DNA of 15,162 nt, taken from NCBI GenBank assembly GCA_964468475.1, contig CAYXUL010000071.1, forward strand, positions 1-15,162. The letters are read 5' to 3'. This document shows positions 1 to 6,215 of this stretch, piece by piece. Positions within the stretch are counted from its first letter, which is position 1. The number at the start of each line of letters is the position of its first letter. The stretch is from JBECKX01 sp964468475. Its GTDB lineage: Bacteria; Zixibacteria; MSB-5A5; CAIYYT01. The notes below the pieces were generated by a model. It was not told the origin of the DNA. It ran no database searches and saw only the letters and a program-made list of their open reading frames with translations. A program made the position numbers and the translations under genes.

Positions 1-658
1 CACAATAAAGATTGTAACAGTAAATCTCGCAGTTGGTATACCAGCAAGAGTCGCCGATAACCAGCGTGGAACAGTCAGGCATCCAGTCACCCATTAAGGT
101 CTGCTCCTCCCCCTTGATCGTTGTCACTACATCTGAACTTAAGTCATAGATCTGCATACCGATATCATTGAATCGGTCAAAAAAGACAAGCTTGTCGCCG
201 CAGGGCGACCAAGATGGAGAGTAGTTACGATTCTGGTAGGTGATCTGTCTCAAGTAATCCGTATCAAAATCATAAACATATACTAATCCTGCCTGCACCA
301 CCGCTAACTTGCGGCTGTCGGGAGACCACGAAAAGCCATCGAATATGACATTCGGCCAGATACAGGTATCTTGACCAGTGTTCATATCACGGAGGAAGGC
401 ACCGAATTGCCAAGAAGTGTCTCTACCTGCCTCCGCCGGTTCGCGCATGTAAATGATCTTCTTGCCATCCGGTGACCATGAGACAAAGCGATCAATATCT
501 GTCTGCAGCCACGTGCGCACGCTGTCGTCGGTTGGTTCCTCGCCCCCGCTGTCAGTTGGCTTCTCGTGGCAGGTCTCCACCAGCCCGGCAACTAGCAGGC
601 AGAGCACTACTACTAGCAGCAAATGGAGTATGCGGTATGGTGGAAGACGTTTCTGAAT
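1..658 (-). CDS. Exported PD40/TolB-like beta-propeller protein, 3' part missing
   Basis: The minus strand reads open from 658 to the left edge (219 residues, no stop). Four blade signatures of the PD40 (WD40-like) family are visible: WSPDGKK at residue 61, WSPDSRK at 111, WSPCGDK at 150 and the weaker WMPDCST at 192. Residues 1-30 look like a signal peptide: a basic start (QKR), then a hydrophobic run LLLVVVLCLLVAGL, followed by an acidic, Pro/Thr-rich linker. Cys30 follows V-E-T, a poor lipobox, so a lipoprotein is possible but not supported. Such proteins are usually periplasmic or surface propellers of unknown ligand, as in TolB. No in-frame ATG or GTG lies before the signal peptide; I place the start at ATT (656-658) because of a well-spaced Shine-Dalgarno. 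TTG at 620-622 is the alternative, and would lose the basic n-region. The propeller fold is clear, the specific function unknown. Confidence 0.8.
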   Translation of the reverse strand, partial: MQKRLPPYRILHLLLVVVLCLLVAGLVETCHEKPTDSGGEEPTDDSVRTWLQTDIDRFVSWSPDGKKIIYMREPAEAGRDTSWQFGAFLRDMNTGQDTCIWPNVIFDGFSWSPDSRKLAVVQAGLVYVYDFDTDYLRQITYQNRNYSPSWSPCGDKLVFFDRFNDIGMQIYDLSSDVVTTIKGEEQTLMGDWMPDCSTLVIGDSCWYTNCEIYCYNLYC

Positions 659-666
659 AGGCCTAG

Positions 667-673
667 CTCCTCC
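667..673 (-). promoter_or_regulatory. Strong Shine-Dalgarno that supports an AUU start
   Basis: On the minus strand GGAGGAG sits 8 nt before the ATT at 656-658, near-ideal spacing. The only nearby ATG (673-675) is in another frame, overlaps this motif, and hits a stop within about 20 codons. The alternative TTG at 620-622 has no purine-rich stretch in front of it. AUU initiation is known for infC in E. coli, so it is possible but rare. Confidence 0.5.
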
Positions 674-699
674 ATCCTGTGAGCCACATGAATAAAGAT

Positions 700-720
700 G
701 ACTAATACATCGATTTAGTC
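700..720. promoter_or_regulatory. Inverted repeat upstream of propeller gene, possible operator
   Basis: GACTAA (700-705) and TTAGTC (715-720) form a perfect 6-bp inverted repeat around a 9-nt centre, about 40 nt upstream of the minus-strand gene's proposed start. A minus-strand TTGACT (717-722) overlaps its outer arm and could be a -35 element, but no good -10 follows at 16-18 nt. An operator or a transcript hairpin is possible; the evidence is symmetry and position only. Confidence 0.25.
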
Positions 721-745
721 AAGCTGAAAAAAGCGAAGCCAGGAG

Positions 746-765
746 GACAGACATTCCTGTCTGTC
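746..765. repeat. Perfect 8-bp hairpin, probable dispersed repeat
   Basis: GACAGACA (746-753), loop TTCC, TGTCTGTC (758-765) form a perfect stem-loop, preceded by AGGAG. There is no T-run after it on either strand, so it is not an obvious terminator. It resembles short palindromes that recur in intergenic regions of some environmental genomes; copy number cannot be judged from one window. Confidence 0.5.
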
Positions 766-835
766 ATCGTGCCGCAGGCGCGAAGGGTATCTATCCGGGT
801 GCCGTCCCCTAAAATTCTCGACTTACTTTATGCGA

Positions 836-919
836 GCCATGCCGACGAAAGTCGGAATCCGGTCCAGGAACTTCGAAGCATTTGCTTCAAGACTGGATTC
901 CGGCTTTCGCCGGAATGAC
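836..919. repeat. Facing pair of dRS3/REP-like palindromic units
   Basis: The right unit contains the perfect hairpin ATTCCGGC-TTTC-GCCGGAAT (897-916). The left unit contains CCGAC-GAAA-GTCGG (842-855). The whole left arm (836-864) matches the reverse complement of the right arm (891-919) at 24 of 29 positions. The centre holds a further GAAGCA-TT-TGCTTC hairpin, so the 84 nt can fold as one long imperfect cruciform or as three small ones. The ATTCC...GGAAT core recalls the neisserial dRS3 element and REP/BIME sequences. Likely a mobilised non-coding repeat; the frame that reads through it is not a gene. Confidence 0.7.
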
Positions 920-976
920 ACATTCCAAACGGTTGAGCACCGGTTGACTTTCACTTACGCCAGATCGACGGCTGCC

Positions 977-1047
977 AAATTCCCCTCTATCAAGAGGGGT
1001 GGATTCCGATCGCCCGCCGCGGCGGGGGATCGAAAGACGGGGTGTGT
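977..1047. repeat. GC-rich double-hairpin intergenic element
   Basis: The element starts AAATTCCCC and ends GGGGTGTGT. Inside are CCCCTCT-ATCA-AGAGGGG (982-999, perfect 7-bp stem) and the uninterrupted palindrome CCCGCCGCGGCGGG (1013-1026), extendable outwards through CGATCG with one mismatch. The layout resembles a family of dispersed intergenic repeats that I recall from several bacterial phyla. No U-tract follows, so an intrinsic terminator role is not supported. Its borders are my estimate. Confidence 0.55.
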
Positions 1048-1147
1048 AGTATTAGCGCATCCTCTCGCGAGTTCACCTCCTTTCCCCCCTCCTTCATTCC
1101 TTGACAACACACGTTAAAAAGCGGAAGTTCTCGGTCGAGGAAATCTC

Positions 1148-1183
1148 ATGAAATTAACAGCGATGAATATCAGGCAGGCATGA
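1148..1183 (+). CDS. Possible 11-residue leader peptide overlapping next start
   Basis: ATG (1148-1150) is preceded by GAGG (1137-1140) at 7-nt spacing and opens a frame of 11 codons, MKLTAMNIRQA. Its TGA stop (1181-1183) overlaps the ATG (1180-1182) of the downstream membrane-protein gene in the sequence ATGA. This is the classical layout for translational coupling, and the leader's ribosome site is better than that of the downstream gene. No run of one amino acid suggests attenuation. It could equally be a chance reading frame. Confidence 0.35.
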   Translation: MKLTAMNIRQA

Positions 1184-2097
1184 CCGGCAAGCGAATTCTA
1201 AAATACGCGGCTCAAGTTGTAATCATCGGAGTACTGGCCTATTTCACCTTGCCTACCTTCGCGGAGAGCTTCCGCAAGTTCAATCCTGCCGACTGGAAGA
1301 TCAACTACTGGTTGCTGGGAGCATCCCTTCTGCTGATGCAAATCGTGCTCTGGTGCCAGTCTGCGATCTGGTCGAAAATGATCGGCTTGTTCAATCGCAA
1401 GCTTGGCTACTGGAAAGCTTTTCGTATCGCCTACCTTGGACAATTGGGCCGCTATATTCCCGGCAAAGTCTGGCAGCTTTTCGCGGTTGCTTATCTGGCG
1501 AAGAAGGAGGGGGTACGTGTCGAGGAAGCCACCGCCGGTTTTGTCCTCGCGCAAGTCTTCGCCACACCACCCGGTTTGCTCATCGTGGTTGTCTACCTCT
1601 TCATGGTGCAGGCAACAAACAGCTATGATCGCTATTCCGGCTTCGCCTGGGCGGGACTGGTAGCAGTGGCGATCTTTCTGATGGTCTTTGTGCAGCCTGA
1701 TCTTTTCAAGAAGATGCTCAACTTCGGGCTCACCAAACTCGCTCGTCAGCCGGAGGTAGAGTTCAGTTTGGAAAAAAAGGTAGGCATAAAGGTGCTCTTC
1801 TACTATTTTCTGACCTGGAATTTGTATGGCGTCTGTTTCTATCTTTTTCTGAACTCAATCCTGCCGGGATATGATTTCAGCCTGGTGGAAACAATCGGCG
1901 CCTGGACATTAGCCTACCTGGTTGGCTACTGGACGATTGTCCTTCCGGCCGGCATCGGCGCCCGCGAAGCGGCCCTGATTTTGCTGTTGGCGCCGATCAT
2001 CGGCCCCGAACGTGCCGGCATCGCCGTAATCGGTGCGCGGGTGTGGTCGTTGACGGGTGAGATAATTTGTTCTCTGCTTGCCTGGGCAGTGAGGTAA
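1180..2097 (+). CDS. UPF0104 / lysylphosphatidylglycerol-synthase TM-domain family, flippase-like
   Basis: This is a 305-residue polytopic membrane protein with roughly eight hydrophobic segments and no soluble domain. Two conserved signatures of the PF03706 family are visible: GRYIPGKVWQ (residues 90-99) and LPAGIGAREAALILLL near residue 256. The family includes the membrane half of MprF, which flips lysyl-phosphatidylglycerol, and the C-terminal part of archaeal AglD, linked to dolichyl-phosphate-sugar use. Stand-alone copies are common beside glycosyltransferases and are thought to move lipids or lipid-linked sugars. Here it is first in the run, 19 nt ahead of a YfhO-family gene and near a polyprenyl-phosphate-mannose-synthase-like gene, so a role in flipping a lipid-linked sugar is a reasonable inference. 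The ATG at 1180 has only weak AGG purines upstream and may depend on the overlapping leader frame. Confidence 0.8.
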   Translation: MTGKRILKYAAQVVIIGVLAYFTLPTFAESFRKFNPADWKINYWLLGASLLLMQIVLWCQSAIWSKMIGLFNRKLGYWKAFRIAYLGQLGRYIPGKVWQLFAVAYLAKKEGVRVEEATAGFVLAQVFATPPGLLIVVVYLFMVQATNSYDRYSGFAWAGLVAVAIFLMVFVQPDLFKKMLNFGLTKLARQPEVEFSLEKKVGIKVLFYYFLTWNLYGVCFYLFLNSILPGYDFSLVETIGAWTLAYLVGYWTIVLPAGIGAREAALILLLAPIIGPERAGIAVIGARVWSLTGEIICSLLAWAVR

Positions 2098-2116
2098 AGC
2101 GTAAAGCTGGGAAATC

Positions 2117-4594
2117 GTGGCAAAGAAGAAGAAGCAAGCTCAGAAGCAACCACAGCGTCAAACTGCGAAAGCTGATTTCCTCGGTGACCTCGAGCAGAAT
2201 CGCTACTTCTGGCTTTACTATGCCGGTGCGACGCTAATCTTCACGATAATTCTCTTCAACAAGTTCATCTTCTCTGCAGCCACCGACATGCTTTACAGCT
2301 CCGATACCATTCAGGCGGGCATATTCTTTCGTGAGTTCGTAACCGGCTATCTCAAGGCACACCACGGAATCCCGCTCTGGGATCCTTACATTTTTGGTGG
2401 CATGCCCACGGTCGATTCGTTCCACGGCGATATCTTCTACCTGCCGACGATGATCCTCAAGTTGTTGTGGCCGATCAAGGAAATCTATCGCGCCATCGGC
2501 TGGGGTCTGGTCCTGCATGTCTATCTTGCCGGGCTCTTCGCCTACCTTGCCGCCCGCAGCTTTGGGCTATCCAAACTGGCATCGGCTTTCGCCGGAATTG
2601 CCTATATGTTCTCCGGCTATCTCGTCTCCCTGGTTGCGCCGGGTCACGACGGCAAGATGTTTGTCACGGCGCTCTTTCCGCTGGCATTCTTCTTTCTTAA
2701 CCGGGGATGTCAAACGCAACAGTTGAAGTGGTTTTTGGCGCTCGGGCTGACGATTGCGTTCATCATTCTCACACCACATCCGCAGATGGCCTATTTCAGT
2801 CTCTGGGCGCTGGGATTCTGGTTTGGCTATCAGGCCATTCTGATGCTGGTGGACAAGCGGGGAATTCCGAGGACTGCCGCGTTTCTGGGGATGTTCGTTC
2901 TCGCGGTCGTTATCGGGCTGGCAGGCTCGGCAATTCAGATGTGGCCGGGGTACAACTATATTCACGAATTCTCCCCTCGTTCCGGCGCAGGATCGGAAGG
3001 CCGCAGCGGTTACACCTGGGCGACTTCGTGGGACTTGAATCCGGAGGAATTAGTTGGGGAAGTCATCCCCCTCTTTCCAGGCGTAGATGACCATAAAGAT
3101 GCCGGCGGTTACTGGGGTAAGAACCCGTTCAAAGATAACACTGAGTATGCCGGATTCTTCCCGCTGTTGCTCGGAATAATCGGACTTGCTCTCTGGCCAA
3201 AGCGCGAAACCTGGTTCCTGATAGGTCTCGGTGCTTTTGCCCTTGTCTACGCACTGGGAGACACGACACCGATCTTCCACATATTCTATGCCATCATTCC
3301 CAACGTCAGCAAAATGCGCGCGCCATCGATGATTATGTTCCTGTTCTCGTTCTCCTTCACGATGTTGGCGGCTTTCGGCATTGATGCTCTCACCAAACTG
3401 CGGGATGATTCTCGCGCAAACCTCAGCGCCAAGCTGAACAAATCCCTGCTGATTGTGGCGGCAATATTTACACTCCTGGCGCTGCTGTTTTCATTTGCCG
3501 GCGAGAAAGTGATGTCATTCTACACCTCGATTTTCTATTCCTATATCTCAGCCGACAACTATAAAGCAATGATCGGAACGCTGGGGACGATCAAGACCAG
3601 CGTCTGGATGATCGCGATTCTTACCTGGGTGGCGGTTTTCGTGATTCGCGCCTACCTCTCCCGAGCGCTTGGCCGGCTGGCGATTGTGCTACTGATCTTC
3701 ATCAGCCTGGTTGATCTCTGGCGGGTGGACTTCCGCTTCATCGATGTCGCACCTTTCAGCCAATTTTTCCCGCATGCGCCGGTAATTGATGCGCTGAAAT
3801 CACAGCCCGGGCCGTTTCGGGTTATGAACCTGACGCGACAGAGCTTCTCCTCGAAAAACTACTTTGCAATGAATCAGATCGAGCAAATCACCGGCTATCA
3901 TGGTGCCCAGTTGAAAGATTATGACGATTTCATCGGCGGACTGGGGTACAGAAATCTACTTGGCACCAGGAGTCTGCTGCTACCGGCGTTTCAGCTATCC
4001 AACACTCGATACATTATTGTCGACAAAAACGTTGGTTTGCCGGAGGATCAGGGCTTCCAAACTGTTTACAGTAGTGAGGTCAATGTCTACCAGGTGCCGA
4101 AAGTAATGAATCGTGCCACGATCTTCCATGAGTTCGAGGTAGTCGAGCACGATTCAAGCTCTCTGGGCCGGCTGCTATCGTCGAATTATCCGTACACAGA
4201 GAAGCTTATGCTCTACCAACAGCCTGATCCGTTGCCGGCAATACCCGATTCTACGGCCCAGGAGAGTGTGAAGGTTGTTAGCTATGGCATCCCCAGCCAA
4301 ACCTACAGCGCTACCCTGGCATCCCCGGGGCTGCTATATGTTGCGGATAACTATTTCCCCGGTTGGAAGGTCAAAGTTGATGGCGAAGAGCGACCTCTCC
4401 TGAAGGCGGACTACACCTTCCGTGCTGTCGCACTAGGTGCCGGAACTCATGAAGTCGAATTCTACTGGGATTGGCACCGCTATCAAACCGGCAAGTGGAC
4501 AACTTACCTGGCTTTCGCCATATCACTGCTGGGATTGATCGCGCTGGTAGTGATCAAGCCACGTAAAGACTCATCTCCGGAGGCAAATGATTAA
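2117..4594 (+). CDS. YfhO-family membrane protein, probable GT-C glycosyltransferase
   Basis: This is an 825-residue protein with a lysine/glutamine-rich cytoplasmic N-terminus, a first membrane segment at about residues 33-53, many further hydrophobic segments up to about residue 545, a soluble C-terminal domain, and a last membrane segment near residues 795-815. Family features include the first-loop motif PLWDPYIFGGMP (residues 86-97), the loop around SAGSEG-type residues after GYNYIHEFSPRSG, and the terminal YFPGWKVKVDG motif. YfhO of Bacillus and Listeria is a GT-C-type enzyme that transfers a sugar from undecaprenyl phosphate to teichoic acid outside the membrane. The next gene codes for a plausible donor-making enzyme. 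The acceptor here is unknown. The GTG start at 2117 has a weak GGGA upstream; it is chosen because it begins directly with the basic N-terminus. Confidence 0.85.
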   Translation: MAKKKKQAQKQPQRQTAKADFLGDLEQNRYFWLYYAGATLIFTIILFNKFIFSAATDMLYSSDTIQAGIFFREFVTGYLKAHHGIPLWDPYIFGGMPTVDSFHGDIFYLPTMILKLLWPIKEIYRAIGWGLVLHVYLAGLFAYLAARSFGLSKLASAFAGIAYMFSGYLVSLVAPGHDGKMFVTALFPLAFFFLNRGCQTQQLKWFLALGLTIAFIILTPHPQMAYFSLWALGFWFGYQAILMLVDKRGIPRTAAFLGMFVLAVVIGLAGSAIQMWPGYNYIHEFSPRSGAGSEGRSGYTWATSWDLNPEELVGEVIPLFPGVDDHKDAGGYWGKNPFKDNTEYAGFFPLLLGIIGLALWPKRETWFLIGLGAFALVYALGDTTPIFHIFYAIIPNVSKMRAPSMIMFLFSFSFTMLAAFGIDALTKLRDDSRANLSAKLNKSLLIVAAIFTLLALLFSFAGEKVMSFYTSIFYSYISADNYKAMIGTLGTIKTSVWMIAILTWVAVFVIRAYLSRALGRLAIVLLIFISLVDLWRVDFRFIDVAPFSQFFPHAPVIDALKSQPGPFRVMNLTRQSFSSKNYFAMNQIEQITGYHGAQLKDYDDFIGGLGYRNLLGTRSLLLPAFQLSNTRYIIVDKNVGLPEDQGFQTVYSSEVNVYQVPKVMNRATIFHEFEVVEHDSSSLGRLLSSNYPYTEKLMLYQQPDPLPAIPDSTAQESVKVVSYGIPSQTYSATLASPGLLYVADNYFPGWKVKVDGEERPLLKADYTFRAVALGAGTHEVEFYWDWHRYQTGKWTTYLAFAISLLGLIALVVIKPRKDSSPEAND
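4579..4583 (+). promoter_or_regulatory. Shine-Dalgarno for GTG start of Dpm1-like gene
   Basis: GGAGG lies inside the last codons of the YfhO-family gene, 11 nt before GTG at 4595, which directly follows the TAA stop. An ATG at 4587 stops after three codons and is not a rival. Confidence 0.6.
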
Positions 4595-5344
4595 GTGAGC
4601 GAACGCGCCCTCGTACTGCTCCCCACTTACAACGAGAAAGACAACATCGAGCGGATCGCCGCTAGAATCCTTGAAGTTGATCCCCGGCTTGAGATTCTCG
4701 TTATCGACGACAACTCCCCCGACGGCACCGGCGACATAGCCGACCGCATCGCGGCTTCAGAGCCACGCCTCAAGGTCCTGCACCGTGCCGAGAAAGAGGG
4801 TCTGGGCAGGGCCTACATCGCCGGTTTCAACTATGGTATCGAGCACAAGTACGACTATATTTTCGAAATGGATGCCGATTTCTCTCATCAACCCAAGTAC
4901 CTCGCTGACCATCTCAGCAATATCCAGAATTGCGACCTGTCGCTCGGCTCACGCTACGTCAAGGGAGGCGGCGTTGAAAACTGGCCGAAAACCCGCTGGG
5001 CAATCTCATTTTACGCCAATGTCTATTCGCGCGTGGTAACGGGGCTGCCGGTCAAGGATGCCACCGGTGGCTTTAAGTGCTTTCGCCGGGAGGTGCTCGA
5101 GTCGCTCGACCTGGAGAAAATCCGCTCTAATGGATATTCTTTTCAAATCGAGGTGAGCTTCCGCGTCTGGCTTAAGGGATTCAGGATTTGCGAGCTTCCC
5201 ATCGTCTTTGTTGAGCGGGAAGCCGGCAACTCAAAGTTCTCGAAGCGCATCATTTATGAAGCGATCTTCATGGTGCTCTACCTCGGGCTCAAATCGATTC
5301 CTTTTCGGATAAAACGACTCTTTGGCTTCGGCAAGCGAAAGTGA
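4595..5344 (+). CDS. Polyprenyl-phosphate-mannose-synthase-like GT2 glycosyltransferase
   Basis: This 249-residue GT-A protein closely resembles dolichyl-phosphate mannosyltransferase (Dpm1/Ppm1 type). Visible motifs are LLPTYNEKDNI (8-18) for nucleotide binding, IDDNSPDGT (37-45), the metal-binding EMDADFSHQP (91-100), GSRYVKGG, and the acceptor-side stretch KDATGGFKCFRR followed by SNGYSFQIE. Enzymes of this kind move mannose (or another hexose) from a nucleotide sugar to a polyprenyl phosphate on the cytoplasmic face. There is no multi-span membrane domain; the C-terminus is a basic, moderately hydrophobic tail, as in short soluble or peripheral members. GTG start follows the previous TAA with no gap, so the two genes are probably translated together. 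Sugar identity cannot be read from sequence. It would provide the lipid-linked donor that a YfhO-type transferase needs. Confidence 0.88.
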   Translation: MSERALVLLPTYNEKDNIERIAARILEVDPRLEILVIDDNSPDGTGDIADRIAASEPRLKVLHRAEKEGLGRAYIAGFNYGIEHKYDYIFEMDADFSHQPKYLADHLSNIQNCDLSLGSRYVKGGGVENWPKTRWAISFYANVYSRVVTGLPVKDATGGFKCFRREVLESLDLEKIRSNGYSFQIEVSFRVWLKGFRICELPIVFVEREAGNSKFSKRIIYEAIFMVLYLGLKSIPFRIKRLFGFGKRK

Positions 5345-5354
5345 GCCAGCAGTC

Positions 5355-6215
5355 ATGCATGAGACGCGGCCTACGGTCTCGATCCTGATAATTAACTACA
5401 ACACACCGCAACTTATCAACTCGCTGCTTGAATCTCTGATTGAACACACCAGAGCGGTCTCATACGAAGTCCTTATCCTGAACAACGGCTGCCGGCCAGA
5501 TGGTGCCTGCAAGCCTGAAAGTATAGAGGACGGATCGGTGTTCATCGAGAGTAGTGAGAAGAATCTCGGTTTCGCGGCAGGTGCTAATTCGCTGGCGACC
5601 AAAGCGAGGGGTGACTTTCTCCTCTTTGCTAACTCCGACTGTGTGATCGTCTCCGACATTGTAACTGAGATGACCCACTATTTGCAGCAACATCCGCGCT
5701 GTGGTGCCTGCTCTCCGCGCACGATTGATCCGGGCGGTAACTCGCACTCGACTATTCGGCGCCTGCCGTCACATGAAAACATCGGGCGCTCACGCGGAGC
5801 CACGATCAAATCGGGCAAGGGCGACTATACGCTTGAGGCAGGTAAGTCGCGCAAGAATGTTGAAGCGATGGCCGCTACCTTTATGATGGTTCCAGCCCGG
5901 GCATTTCGCCAGGCGGGTGGATTCGATGAGCAGTTCTTCATGTATGTTGAAGACACCGATCTTTGCAAACGACTGGGTGGCTATGGCTATGAACTTGCCT
6001 ACCTCGGTGACCTGGAAATCAGGCACCGGTGGGGCGCCTCAACGGCACAACATCCGTGGCGGATGCAATGGCACCATCATCGCTCAGTCTGGCGCTATTT
6101 TCGCAAACACTTCCCTGATCGCCCGGTGGCGAACTTCTGGCTGACGGTCAAGCTTCTGGTGAATTTTCTGATAGTCAGCGTATCTCTTCCATTCTCGCGG
6201 GGGAGCGTGCGATGA
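5355..6215 (+). CDS. Rhamnosyltransferase-like GT2 glycosyltransferase
   Basis: This 286-residue GT2 protein is of the WbbL/rhamnosyltransferase type. The N-terminus has the strand VSILIINYNT (8-17), then EVLILNN, NLGFAAGAN (70-78) and FANSDC, where the usual NPD/DDD metal site reads NSD (93-95). The acceptor half has the characteristic GGFDEQFFMYVEDTDLCKR (188-206) with the Glu-Asp pair at 199-200, and a following RHRWGAS. Such enzymes add one sugar to a lipid-linked oligosaccharide at the cytoplasmic face. I take ATG 5355, 10 nt after the preceding stop; a TTG at 5322 would add 11 low-complexity residues and overlap the upstream gene. The hydrophobic C-terminal stretch (LLVNFLIVSVSLPF) may bind the membrane. 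The donor sugar is unknown. Confidence 0.85.
   Translation: MHETRPTVSILIINYNTPQLINSLLESLIEHTRAVSYEVLILNNGCRPDGACKPESIEDGSVFIESSEKNLGFAAGANSLATKARGDFLLFANSDCVIVSDIVTEMTHYLQQHPRCGACSPRTIDPGGNSHSTIRRLPSHENIGRSRGATIKSGKGDYTLEAGKSRKNVEAMAATFMMVPARAFRQAGGFDEQFFMYVEDTDLCKRLGGYGYELAYLGDLEIRHRWGASTAQHPWRMQWHHHRSVWRYFRKHFPDRPVANFWLTVKLLVNFLIVSVSLPFSRGSVR

Larger units (their letters stand above)
659..1147. other. Divergent intergenic region rich in palindromes, no gene
   Basis: Between the minus-strand propeller gene and the plus-strand operon there is about 490 nt without a credible gene. It must hold the promoters of both units but I see no convincing -35/-10 pair. It contains a short inverted repeat (700-720), a perfect 8-bp hairpin (746-765), a long imperfect hairpin made of facing repeat units (836-919) and a GC-rich double-hairpin element (977-1047). 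Also present are CGGTTGA twice with an 11-bp period (930-936, 941-947) and a pyrimidine-rich tract near 1072-1100. Open frames here are translations of the repeats. Confidence 0.75.

Noticed and set aside
982..999. Hairpin as an intrinsic terminator for either flanking gene
   Set aside because: No T-run follows the stem on either strand and both flanking genes point away from the region, so there is no transcript to terminate here.
830..1117. 95-codon plus-strand open frame between the divergent genes
   Set aside because: It is the translation of the palindromic repeats (836-919 and 977-1047); it has no Shine-Dalgarno, and the composition follows the inverted-repeat symmetry rather than codon structure.
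1101..1119. TTGACA followed by TTAAAA as a promoter of the plus-strand operon
   Set aside because: The two hexamers are only about 7 nt apart, and no -10-like sequence lies 16-18 nt after TTGACA.
5322..5354. TTG start giving the GT2 protein 11 more residues
   Set aside because: The added residues are low-complexity and are the out-of-frame tail of the upstream gene; ATG 5355 lies just before the conserved first strand.
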